From positions 114,706-147,660 of the forward strand of contig PQXC01000003.1 of NCBI GenBank assembly GCA_003194435.1: DNA of 32,955 bases, written 5' to 3'. The stretch's first letter is position 1. The number at the start of each line of letters is the position of its first letter. The notes beneath the pieces were generated by a model. It ran no database searches. It was not told the DNA's origin and was given only the letters and a program-made list of their open reading frames with translations. The position numbers and the translations under genes are program-made. Shown piece by piece: positions 7,608 to 15,061 of this stretch. This DNA comes from Candidatus Methanophagaceae archaeon (GTDB lineage Archaea; Halobacteriota; Syntropharchaeia; Alkanophagales; Methanospirareceae).

Positions 7608-7760
7608 ATCCAAAAAGACCTGGAATTGCTGAGGAAGCATTTTTGATGTAAGCATTGTGGATTTTCGTTTGAGCACGAAAAATTTAAAAAAGCATACGCC
7701 GATAAGTTTAAGTATTTAGAAAATCAACTTTATTTGGAGGAAAGTAAGGGAAAATGGTAG
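7608..7760 (+). pseudogene. Degenerate ORF of unknown family
   Basis: One frame is open over about 50 codons apart from a TGA at about 7644: IQKDLELLRKHF, stop, CKHCGFSFEHEKFKKAYADK, then a helical end to LYLEESKGKW and TAG. The CxxC pair suggests half of a zinc ribbon. There is no start codon or ribosome binding site. I do not recognise the family. The rest of 7560-7804 shows nothing else. Confidence 0.25.
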
Positions 7761-7804
7761 TGCATGTTAAGAAGAGGGGGGATTAAAATTAAGAGGTGGG
7801 TTAG

Positions 7805-8014
7805 ATGGTGAAAATGAAAGTAGAGGAGAAAGGAGATGGTATATTTATACCGAGGGAATTGCTTGATGAGTTGGAGATTGACGAAGCGAACGTTCTGGTC
7901 AGAGGGCATGAAATAGTAATAAGAGGAAAATCGCTGGCGAGGAAGCTCAGAGGAATAGTCAAGACGAGATTAAGTGTGGAAGAGCTGGAGGAATTATACC
8001 ACACGGGAATATGA
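7805..8014 (+). CDS. AbrB/SpoVT-like antitoxin
   Basis: A 69-residue protein with the swapped-hairpin AbrB pattern at its N-terminus: KVEEKGDGIFIPRELLDELE, then a short strand with VLVRGHEIVIRGK and a helical, charged tail. Such proteins are antitoxins and autorepressors for VapC-type PIN toxins. The stop overlaps the next ATG in ATGA, as in intact vapBC operons, but the following frame is a different antitoxin tail and then only a toxin stub. The purine run AAGAGGTGGG at 7791-7800 serves as ribosome binding site. Probably expressed, but without its own toxin. Confidence 0.6.
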   Translation: MVKMKVEEKGDGIFIPRELLDELEIDEANVLVRGHEIVIRGKSLARKLRGIVKTRLSVEELEELYHTGI

Positions 8015-8157
8015 GTGTGAGTGAACTTCCAGAAGGAGAGAAGTTTGAGCCTGTTGGATTTGGAATGTGGAAGGATAGGTCGGAAATGGGCAAATCATCT
8101 AAATGGGTGGCTGAGTTGAGAGAGAAAGAATGGAGCAGATGGAGACAGAGACAATAA
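8011..8157 (+). CDS. VapB-like antitoxin tail (48 aa), probable fragment
   Basis: The short frame begins MSVSELPEGEKFEPVGFGMW and continues KDRSEMGKSSKWVAELREKE. The FGMWKDRxEM...WVxxLRxKEW pattern is the C-terminal toxin-binding half of a VapB-type antitoxin family. The usual N-terminal DNA-binding part is missing or replaced by the overlapping AbrB-like ORF. Its end overlaps a VapC stub. A related FGMWKDR fragment lies at about 6560-6583. It could be a real minimal antitoxin, but a scar is more likely. Confidence 0.45.
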   Translation: MSVSELPEGEKFEPVGFGMWKDRSEMGKSSKWVAELREKEWSRWRQRQ

Positions 8158-8255
8158 TTTTAGATACAGACATCCTTATCCTTATCGATTATTTTCGAGG
8201 TGTAGAAGTGACTAAGGATTACACAAAGTTAAGAGATAGGGAGGTAAGACCATGA
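8130..8255 (+). pseudogene. VapC PIN-domain toxin, N-terminal stub
   Basis: The frame from ATG 8130 encodes TIILDTDILILIDYFRG, the start of a PIN domain with the first metal-binding Asp. After about 27 residues it turns into unrelated codons and stops at 8253-8255, overlapping the next antitoxin start. The other three PIN acidic residues are gone, so it cannot be active. It follows the antitoxin tail in the order expected for vapBC. Confidence 0.6.
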
Positions 8256-8491
8256 GTGGTGTTATAGTAACAATGGATAAGAAAAATCGTGTAGCTCTGC
8301 CAAAAGAAATCGTTGAAAAACTCGGATTAAAGGATAAGATACTTCTGGTGGACTTAGGTGATCACATAGGCATTTATCCAGTCCCGCGGGACCCATTTGA
8401 AAAGCTTCATGGAAGCTTTAACACAGAAAAAACATTCAAAGAGCTGAGAAAGAAAGCGGAAGAACTGGCGATTGAGGAAGTAGCAAGGTAA
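8252..8491 (+). CDS. vapB: VapB antitoxin (AbrB-type)
   Basis: A 79-residue AbrB-domain protein: VIVTMDKKNRVALPKEIVEK forms the swapped-hairpin DNA-binding unit, followed by LLVDLGDHIGIYPVPRDPFE and a basic/acidic helical tail. It is complete in length for the family. The PIN-domain toxin starts 5 bases after its stop, so the two form a vapBC operon in which the antitoxin blocks the PIN active site and represses the operon. GGGAGGTAAG upstream is a strong ribosome binding site. Confidence 0.85.
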   Translation: MSGVIVTMDKKNRVALPKEIVEKLGLKDKILLVDLGDHIGIYPVPRDPFEKLHGSFNTEKTFKELRKKAEELAIEEVAR

Positions 8492-8496
8492 TTCGG

Positions 8497-8898
8497 ATGC
8501 TTATAGAGAACGATGTCATTTTTGCTTACATGAACGAACGAGATAGGAATCATGAAAAAGCGGAGATGGTATTTCAAAAAATTCGGGACGGCTTAAGGGT
8601 AGAGGCATCATCTGTATGTTTAGTGGAAATGGAACTGGTATTCAAGAGCGAAAGTAGAGAAGATGAGCTACTTGGTGTAATTACAGCTTTAAAAGGGATA
8701 GAGAACATCGAATTCCTTCCAGTCACACCAGAAATAGTAATATCCAGCATTGCTATTAGGAGAAATTATGGACTCACTTTTTTCGATTCCCATTATGCAG
8801 CAACTGCTCTTAGTCGAGACAGGGTAATCATTTCGATGGATAATGCCTATGATAGCATTCCAAATTTAACCAGATGCGACCCGGATGAGATTTCATAA
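8497..8898 (+). CDS. vapC: VapC toxin (PIN-domain ribonuclease)
   Basis: A 133-residue PIN protein. Expected metal-binding acids are visible: Asp in MLIENDVIFAYMNE (residue 6), Glu in SVCLVEMELVF (near 44-46), Asp in LTFFDSHYAATAL (near 97) and Asp in VIISMDNAYDSI (near 115). The family cleaves specific RNAs, typically tRNA or rRNA, when the antitoxin is degraded. It follows vapB by 5 bases. It starts slightly short at the N-terminus (MLIEND), but the first Asp is kept, so it may be functional. Confidence 0.85.
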   Translation: MLIENDVIFAYMNERDRNHEKAEMVFQKIRDGLRVEASSVCLVEMELVFKSESREDELLGVITALKGIENIEFLPVTPEIVISSIAIRRNYGLTFFDSHYAATALSRDRVIISMDNAYDSIPNLTRCDPDEIS

Positions 8899-8921
8899 GA
8901 TTAAACACAGAAGGAGTCACT

Positions 8922-9053
8922 ATGTCAGTAATTTTAATTTTAAGGGTAGATGTGGACAGAGCATATATGAAGCAACCTCAGGATTACCTCAGGACTTATT
9001 ATGGTGTTTTCCCAGCCATTGTTATCTTGCAGATGCCGACAAAGTGCATTTAA
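8922..9053 (+). pseudogene. Short fragment, possibly a polysaccharide-deacetylase start
   Basis: A 43-codon frame, MSVILILRVDVDRAYMKQPQ onward, ends at TAA 9051-9053. The LRVDVDRAY block resembles the first strand of NodB-like polysaccharide deacetylases, where the first Asp pair binds metal. This rests on about ten residues only. The same frame stays open after the stop into the LamG sequence, so the stop may mark a fusion scar. Confidence 0.25.
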
Positions 9054-10231
9054 TTTAAAAGTGCATCTAACAATATAATCCCACTCAACTTCACAGTCAC
9101 AGCAGACGAACCATTAGATACATGCCTCTTATCTGTTGATTCTACGCCAAATCAGACCCTACCAAATTGTCAGAATTTATCTGTTATTAGCAAAGAATAC
9201 GAACCCACATCAGGAACCGCAGCATGGTGGCATTTCAATGGCGATGCAGCAGATTCATCAGGTAATAGTAATCATGGAACCGTAACAGGAGCGTCTTTTG
9301 TAGCAGGGAAATTCGGTTCCGCGCTCTATTGCGATGGCAATGATTATGTTGTAGTAAATGATTCATCTACTTTAGATGGCTTCAACGAAATCACGATAGA
9401 GACATGGGTAAAACCCATTCTCGGAGCAAGAGGGTCTATTGTTAACAAGTATCTCTACAATTATACAATACCAATAAACGAGAGGGTCTATGAACTTGAT
9501 ATTAGTGCTGACGGGCATGTCAGCTTTGCATTAAGCTCTAATGGTACTGGTGCAGGAACGGTATGGCTCACTTCTAACGGGACTGTTAATAACAATACAT
9601 GGACACACATCGCAGCAGCAACTTCCGATGGAACCACAATGAGGATATTTATCAATGGAGAGCAAGACCCGAATACCGCAGTTGCTCCTCATTCTATTCA
9701 CTCATCACCTTATAATTTGTATATCGGTGCATGGCAGTGGTCACCCACCGATATGGATACATATTTCAATGGCGAGATAGATGAATTAATTAAGAATCCT
9801 GAATAGATGTTTGTCTGCCGAACAAATCAAATCAGATTACGCGTTGGGAGAGGGCAGTCATTCTGTGACGGTTTACGTAAACGATACTGCCGGTAACTGG
9901 AATTCTTCTACGGTTGGTTTCGGTATTCATACATACATACCCCTCGCAAGCAGTAGCATCGCCGGGTTTGTCACTTATGCATGTAACGAAACCGGGCTCG
10001 CAGGAGCAACAGTTAACCTCTCGCTCTCGCAGCCGGGAAATGGGAATGGGAATGAAACATAAACATCATTAAAGTCCACAGTTACCGATAGCAATGGTAG
10101 CTATATGTTCATCAGTCTCTACCCGGGCACTTACAACATAACCGCGCGCTCCCGCTTCTGAGTCCTACACCCTTAATCTCACACTATGGCTGAAAGGCGA
10201 CCTGAACAATAATGTTTATCGCTTAGAATAA
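9054..10231 (+). pseudogene. LamG-domain surface protein remnant
   Basis: From 9054 one frame encodes a LamG/concanavalin-like jelly roll: WWHFNGDAADSSGNSNHG, then FGSALYCDGNDYVVVND, EITIETWVKP, WTHIAAATSDGTTMRIFING and YFNGEIDEL. A one-base shift near 9790 moves it to a frame reading LRILNRCLSAEQIKSDYALG, the normal end of such domains, then an Ig-like segment HSVTVYVNDTAGNWNSST. Next comes a carboxypeptidase-regulatory-like domain (IAGFVTYACNETGLAGATV), a further break near 10060, then TDSNGSYMFISLYPGTYNI and a KGDLNNN end with TAA at 10229-10231. There is no signal peptide or start. The intact parent was a secreted or surface-anchored protein. Its end overlaps the PQ-loop gene tail-to-tail. 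Confidence 0.75.
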
Positions 10232-10473
10232 ATAAACTTCATAATGAGTAACTGGATGTTACAGCCAACCCCCATAATGTTCGTAATTATAATCGGAATG
10301 GAACCTATATGAATCCCGTATAAAATCCACAGGAACATACCGGAACCCATGAAAGACAACAGGAGATACGAAAGGTCATCGAGTTTCCTGGTTCTGTAAC
10401 CCTTCAATATCTGCGGGATAAAACTGGTTATGCACATAAACCCGGCAATCAAGCCAAGAATTGTCCAGAACAT
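10216..10473 (-). CDS. PQ-loop membrane protein (SemiSWEET-like)
   Basis: An 85-residue protein with three hydrophobic segments at about residues 3-21, 37-54 and 60-80. The PQ-loop motif SFIPQILKGYRTRKLDDLSY ends the first segment. This is the single three-helix-bundle size of SemiSWEET transporters, which dimerise to move small sugars or other solutes across the membrane. The substrate cannot be read. It is a single transcription unit with paired 15-bp repeats just upstream. The ATG at 10471-10473 is the only sensible start. Confidence 0.8.
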   Translation of the reverse strand: MFWTILGLIAGFMCITSFIPQILKGYRTRKLDDLSYLLLSFMGSGMFLWILYGIHIGSIPIIITNIMGVGCNIQLLIMKFIYSKR

Positions 10474-10525
10474 AGTTAGTGGTTAGTATTTAGTTAGTGG
10501 TTAGTTAATTGCTAAACTAAACATG
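10473..10525. repeat. Paired direct repeats and an inverted repeat upstream of the PQ-loop gene
   Basis: TAGTTAGTGGTTAGT occurs at 10473-10487 and again at 10491-10505. It is followed by TTAGTT-AATTGCTA-AACTAA, a 6-bp inverted repeat. The cluster lies between the PQ-loop gene start and the end of the radical SAM gene. It could be an operator for the PQ-loop gene or a simple slippage product. Confidence 0.5.
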
Positions 10526-10530
10526 CTTTA

Positions 10531-11514
10531 TTAAATGATGTGAAACCCTCTATGCAGACCATATCGTCTCGCGATGCTTATCGCTTCGCGATATTCAGCC
10601 ATCGTTATCCACCTGCTCAGCTCCTTATACTTATACTCGCATGCCTTATACATAGGTCGGTACTGTGCCATTATATTCACGTATGAGTCCTTTGATATCT
10701 CGGTAGCAATGAACTTCATAACAGCTTCAGAGCCCGCCAGTCCATTCGGCAGCACCAGATGCCGTATCAGCAGTCCACGCCATGCAAGCCCCCTATCATC
10801 CAGCTTCAAATCACCGACCTGTGCATGCATCTCCTTCACCGCTTCCTTACACCTCTCAAAATAATCGCCCGCATTTGAGTATCGTTCCGCATTAGCTTCT
10901 TCTCCATACTTTATGTCTGGCATATAGATATCCACGATGCCATCAAGTAGCTCGATTGTATGCTTCGATTCGTAACCGCCACAATTATAGACCAGCGGTA
11001 TATGAAGCCCCTTCTCTATCGCTATCTTCAATGCTTTCACTATCTGCGGTGTGAAATGAGTGGGAGTGACGAGGTTGATGTTATGACAGCCGCGGTTCTG
11101 CAATGACAGCATACAATCTGCGAGTTCCGCTTCACTCATCACGCGTCCGTATCCAAGGTGGCTTATATCATAGTTCTGACAATACACACAGCCGAGATTA
11201 CAGTTAGTTAGAAATATAGTTCCGGAGCCTTTAGTTCCGACAAGCACCGCTTCCTCACCAAAATGCGGCTGCACACTTGAGACCTTCAGTTGTCTATCCG
11301 AGTTGCAATATCCGCGCTCACCTTTGTTCCTGTTCACACCGCATTCACGCGGGCATAGTGTACACTCTTCCAGTATAGCCTCCAGCTGTTCTATCTTAGC
11401 GTCAAGCTCGCCTCGCGCGTAGGTCTCGAGATATACAGGTGCCGGTGCTGACTTCTCACTATCCTCCTCTTTATCTTTACCCGATCTATCCAATCTACCC
11501 GATCTCGGTGCCAT
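10531..11514 (-). CDS. Radical SAM protein, COG1313/PflX-like
   Basis: About 327 residues from the preferred start. The radical SAM cluster motif is CNLGCVYCQNYD (C-x3-C-x2-C). An N-terminal CTLCPRECGVNR block and GERGYC precede it, as in PflX-like activase-related proteins of COG1313. The GGYE segment (NCGGYESKHTIELL) and a C-terminal HRGF end are also typical. The family resembles pyruvate-formate-lyase activases, but its target is unknown. The frame extends upstream to an ATG at 11574, 80 bases inside pyrH. I prefer ATG 11514, which has GGCAGG just before it and overlaps pyrH by only 20 bases. It is the last gene of the sepS-pyrH run. Confidence 0.8.
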   Translation of the reverse strand: MAPRSGRLDRSGKDKEEDSEKSAPAPVYLETYARGELDAKIEQLEAILEECTLCPRECGVNRNKGERGYCNSDRQLKVSSVQPHFGEEAVLVGTKGSGTIFLTNCNLGCVYCQNYDISHLGYGRVMSEAELADCMLSLQNRGCHNINLVTPTHFTPQIVKALKIAIEKGLHIPLVYNCGGYESKHTIELLDGIVDIYMPDIKYGEEANAERYSNAGDYFERCKEAVKEMHAQVGDLKLDDRGLAWRGLLIRHLVLPNGLAGSEAVMKFIATEISKDSYVNIMAQYRPMYKACEYKYKELSRWITMAEYREAISIARRYGLHRGFHII

Positions 11515-12184
11515 GATGCCTGCCATGAACAACAGCATCAATGATATCGCGCGGATTGCTGCCATCGAGCACAATAGTTCTTATCCTGCTCCGTTCGATT
11601 ATTTTAGCCGCAAAGGGGTCTATAATGATTCTTGAACCCGCTTTTAACTCCTCACGTGCTGTGAGCCTGACAAGCTCCCCGGGCGTAATTCGGTCGTATT
11701 TCCTCGCACCCGGATATTTACGCGGGTCTGCTTCATACACACCATCCACTGTCGTTACGTTCAGCAGGAGGTCGGCATTTATATACTCCGCGAGTAGCGC
11801 TGAGACTGCATCGGTCGTATAGCCCGGTGTCACACCACCCATCACCGCTATCTTCCCATCTTCCACTGTCCTGACAGCAGCAACCTCATCATAATCGTAA
11901 AAGGGTTCAGGATACGCATTGCGTAAAGCGGAGATGAGCAATCTTGCATTTACACGCGTGATTGCAATCCCTATATAATCACATACAGCCTCGTTCGCAC
12001 CCAGTTCGCGCGCTATACTTATACACTGGCGCGCTAATACCCCACCACCGGTAACCACATATAGTCCGAGTCCGCGAGAAGAAGATTCCGCAAGCTCATC
12101 AAGAGCCGCAGCAATTCGCTTTATCCGCGCGGCATCATCGAAATAGAAACCGCCAAGCGAGATAACCACTCTCTTTACCATCAT
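11495..12184 (-). CDS. pyrH: UMP kinase (archaeal PyrH)
   Basis: A 229-residue amino-acid-kinase-fold enzyme that phosphorylates UMP to UDP in pyrimidine nucleotide synthesis. Visible are VVISLGGFYF at the N-terminus, the glycine loop VVTGGGVLARQ, the archaeal signature ARELGANEAVCDYIGIAITR followed by NARLLISAL, the VDGVYEADPRKYP segment and the end DPFAAKIIERSRIRTIVLDG. These match archaeal PyrH rather than glutamate or uridine-unrelated kinases. ATG 12184 or 12181 could be the start. It follows sepS by eight bases, so the two share a transcript, and its end overlaps the radical SAM gene. Confidence 0.92.
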   Translation of the reverse strand: MMVKRVVISLGGFYFDDAARIKRIAAALDELAESSSRGLGLYVVTGGGVLARQCISIARELGANEAVCDYIGIAITRVNARLLISALRNAYPEPFYDYDEVAAVRTVEDGKIAVMGGVTPGYTTDAVSALLAEYINADLLLNVTTVDGVYEADPRKYPGARKYDRITPGELVRLTAREELKAGSRIIIDPFAAKIIERSRIRTIVLDGSNPRDIIDAVVHGRHHGTEIG

Positions 12185-12192
12185 TCCTATTT

Positions 12193-13797
12193 CTACCTTG
12201 CTCGTTTCGCAACCACGGTAATGAATACAGGACCCCTTATATCTATCTTATTCTTACGTGATGTGATATAACGCACCGCCAAATCCTCTATCTTTATGTT
12301 TATATCCGCACCGCTCCTCACCATCCTCACCCTCACCTTCATACTATCATCGGTTCCGTGACCCGCTCGTACCCAGTTCTCTATCTCATAAGCCGCGAGT
12401 GCCGCGAAAGCATCCACGAATCTTATGTTCGTTGATACACACGTTTCAAATACCGATTCCCATCTCGCTGTCCTTGGTATAGCCAGTATGGAGCCCTCAT
12501 GCACCACTATCTCATTCAAATATGCGGGACCACACAGGAGTGTGTCCGCCTCAGGCTCAGTAACCCATACCTCTATATCAGTAGAGGTACCCGATACAGT
12601 GCCACGATATGCGAGGAACTCACAGGGTGACTTCTCATCGCCCTTAGCTTCACATACACGAACGATGGCTCTTGCTATCTCGTTACCCTCCACTGTGCCC
12701 GGTGTATGCGCCAGAGAGACCATACTCGCCAGTTCCATATCGCTCAGCTCCCATCTGGCATAGAACTGCGGGTATGTTAATGCCCGTACATCCTCCGCAT
12801 TGTGCAGTATCATCGCCAGCCGCTCCACACCCAGCCCGAGATTCACCACTGCGTATGGTATATCATACTGTGCCAGCGCAGTAGGTGAATAAATGCCGAA
12901 AGTAGCCACCTCCACCCAGCCTATGCGTGGATGAAGGCTGAAGACTTCTATCTGCGTACCTGGCATATAATACTTCGAACGCTTCTCATCTTCACGGAAT
13001 CTCATACGCTCGAATCCAAACTGAGATAGCAGTCCTGTGGCGATTTCTTTCCCATCATCTATGCTCACATCCTCGTTACACAGGACGCATGATGCGGAAT
13101 GATAATTCCTGAGCCTTGTTTCTCCCTCCCGCTGCTCGCGTCTGAAGCATCTATCAACCGAGAACAGTTTTATCGGGAACTTCTTCTTATCCCATAGCGA
13201 AGCGAGCGTGATGAACCACCCGGAGGTCATGTGAGAGCGGAGTGTGCTTCGTGAAGGGACAGGTGTAAGGTCCTTCAACTCAGGTAGAACTACATCGAGC
13301 AGCTTCGTCACTTCCATGTCTGGCACGCCTATACAGGCCGAAATTTCATATACCAGGTCATCACCATCTATTTCTCCCTTCTTATAACGGTGCAAAGTGT
13401 CCTGGAGTGCTTCTATCTCATCACTGCTGAATTGCTTACCGAATAATGCACTCATCTGCTTCACTCTTGCCGCTGAGATGCCAATATCAGGGCGAGGTAA
13501 CCCTGCGAGATAGTAGCAGCGGTCGAGAACTGCGAGGGCTTCTTTACCAAATTGCTTCTTCACCTCTTCCTCTTCTATTATCACTGGATTCATAACCTCG
13601 TGGAATCCCAGCCGGAGATACGCCTCCCGCAATCGCTGGATGGTCTCAAAAACTGGATGTGGCTTACCGGGGCATAAATGCGACCTCGGATAGCTCTCAT
13701 TTATAGCACGCTCTGATGCGTATCGCCTACCAGCGAGCCATGCAGCTTCAAAATCTCTATTTGTAGCTTCTCTTATCTCTTCCGGGTTGAATCTCAT
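12193..13797 (-). CDS. sepS: O-phosphoseryl-tRNA(Cys) synthetase (SepRS)
   Basis: SepRS charges tRNA-Cys with O-phosphoserine; SepCysS then converts it to Cys-tRNA. The 534-residue length is right for the family, and the start MRFNPEEIREATNRDFEAAW is characteristic. Class II aminoacyl-tRNA synthetase motif 2 is seen in DRCFRREQREGETRLRNYHS and motif 3 in LGLGVERLAMILH; HMTSGWFIT precedes motif 2 as in the family. The enzyme is limited mainly to methanogens, Archaeoglobus and relatives, so it points to the host. It heads the sepS-pyrH-radical SAM run. SepCysS and a classical CysRS were not seen in the window. Confidence 0.96.
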   Translation of the reverse strand: MRFNPEEIREATNRDFEAAWLAGRRYASERAINESYPRSHLCPGKPHPVFETIQRLREAYLRLGFHEVMNPVIIEEEEVKKQFGKEALAVLDRCYYLAGLPRPDIGISAARVKQMSALFGKQFSSDEIEALQDTLHRYKKGEIDGDDLVYEISACIGVPDMEVTKLLDVVLPELKDLTPVPSRSTLRSHMTSGWFITLASLWDKKKFPIKLFSVDRCFRREQREGETRLRNYHSASCVLCNEDVSIDDGKEIATGLLSQFGFERMRFREDEKRSKYYMPGTQIEVFSLHPRIGWVEVATFGIYSPTALAQYDIPYAVVNLGLGVERLAMILHNAEDVRALTYPQFYARWELSDMELASMVSLAHTPGTVEGNEIARAIVRVCEAKGDEKSPCEFLAYRGTVSGTSTDIEVWVTEPEADTLLCGPAYLNEIVVHEGSILAIPRTARWESVFETCVSTNIRFVDAFAALAAYEIENWVRAGHGTDDSMKVRVRMVRSGADINIKIEDLAVRYITSRKNKIDIRGPVFITVVAKRAR

Positions 13798-13821
13798 GCT
13801 TTCGTCTATATACCTATATCT

Positions 13822-13850
13822 CGCACTTTATTATATTTTTATTATCCCCG
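13822..13850 (-). promoter_or_regulatory. TATA-like box upstream of sepS
   Basis: On the minus strand an AATAAAAATATAATAAAG run lies about 30-50 bases before the sepS ATG. This fits an archaeal promoter giving a very short or absent leader. No strong ribosome binding site is visible before the ATG, consistent with leaderless translation. Confidence 0.4.
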
Positions 13851-13939
13851 ATTTAATCATACTGAATCATACTGAGGAGGGTAAGCCATGTCGAATACGT
13901 ATACGCGATTCTTGGTTTGCTCGTGGCAATCATTGAGGG

Positions 13940-14800
13940 ACTCAAAATTGAAGATGCTGCATCTCGCCCCTGAAACGTTCGTGGATGACAAATTGATGCG
14001 TGTATTGAAGAGCAGCACAACATCAGCCTGATAGCGATTGACGAAGTGCATTGCATTTCTATCTGGGGTCATAACTTCAGACCCGATTATTTACGGCTGA
14101 GGCGCGTAATTAGAGAATTGAACAGCCCCCCAATCTTAGGATTGACTGCAACAGCCACAAAAACTGTTGAAGAGGACATACAGGCTCAACTGGGCGTCAA
14201 ATGCGATGTCTTCAAGGATAGCTTTGACAGAAAGAATCTACTGTTTTCCGTGCTCACGTTGAAAAGCAACATAAGAAAGGAGGATTTTCTCAAAGGTATC
14301 TTAGAAAAGCTAAAGGGCTCTATCATCGTATATGTGAATTTCACGAAGACGGCGGAGGAACTGGCGGGCTATTTATCAAGCGAGGGCTTAAGTGCTTCGT
14401 TTTATCACGGTCAGATGGAGAAGGAGGAGAGGAAGAGGGTACAAAATGATTTCATGAGCGGTGAAACAAGGATTGTCGTCGCAACGAGTGCTTTCGGGAT
14501 GGGTATAGATAAAGAGGACATAAGAGGTATAGTCCATTTCAATTTACCGAAATCCATAGAGGACTACTATCAAGAGGTGGTCGTGCAGGCAGGGATGGAA
14601 ATATCTCCAACTGCATATTGCTCTATTCTGAGATTAACGAGACAAAACTGAGGAGATTGATTCGACATAATACACCCACTCGTAAACAAATAAAAGCAGT
14701 GCTTGATTCTTTGATGAACTGTGTGGATGGCGGCGGTGGTGGGAGCGGTTTGGTTTATGTGAATGTGAAGCGATTGGCATACGATTTGGGACTTGATTAG
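13940..14800 (+). pseudogene. recQ: RecQ-family DNA helicase remnant
   Basis: Several frames together spell part of RecQ. LKMLHLAPETFVDDKLMRVL (from about 13947) is followed by a frame change near 14015 into ISLIAIDEVHCISIWGHNF (motif II region with DEVH), then LGLTATATK (motif III), GSIIVYVNFTKTAEELAGYL (motif IV), VATSAFGMGIDKEDIRGIVH (motif V) and LPKSIEDYYQEV. A single missing base near 14580 destroys motif VI: the other frame gives GRAGRDG, then LLYSEINETKLRRLIRH to a TAG at 14798. Walker A (GxGKS) and everything N-terminal to it are absent, so the gene is truncated as well as frameshifted. Before 13940 I see nothing recognisable. Confidence 0.82.
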
Positions 14801-14802
14801 GT

Positions 14803-14976
14803 GCCTCTCAGGATATTGTTGCCTCGGCTCTCGGAAAGCTCTCAATCTTCAAACCCCGGATATATGAGGCAGTTCCATCCCTTATAAGATTGCTTGACGA
14901 TGAGAAGCCACAGGTGAGACAATACGCGGCAAAAGCGTTGGGAAAAATAGCTATAAAGCGAATTCAAAGAGGATAA
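14803..14976 (+). pseudogene. HEAT-repeat protein fragment
   Basis: A frame without a start codon encodes IVASALGKLSIFKPRIYEAV followed by PSLIRLLDDEKPQVRQYAAK and [13 protein letters not shown], stop at 14974-14976. The LLDDEKPxVRxxAAxALGxIA pattern is a canonical HEAT/PBS-lyase-type repeat. About one and a half repeats remain. It begins right after the recQ remnant and is probably the end of a separate lost gene. HEAT proteins act as scaffolds, so no specific function follows. Confidence 0.65.
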
Positions 14977-15061
14977 CGCATGCACCTTTGAATATTTGAA
15001 TATTTTAATGTTAATATATCATGAACTCCAATTAAAAGATAGGAGGGTGAAGAATATAGAG

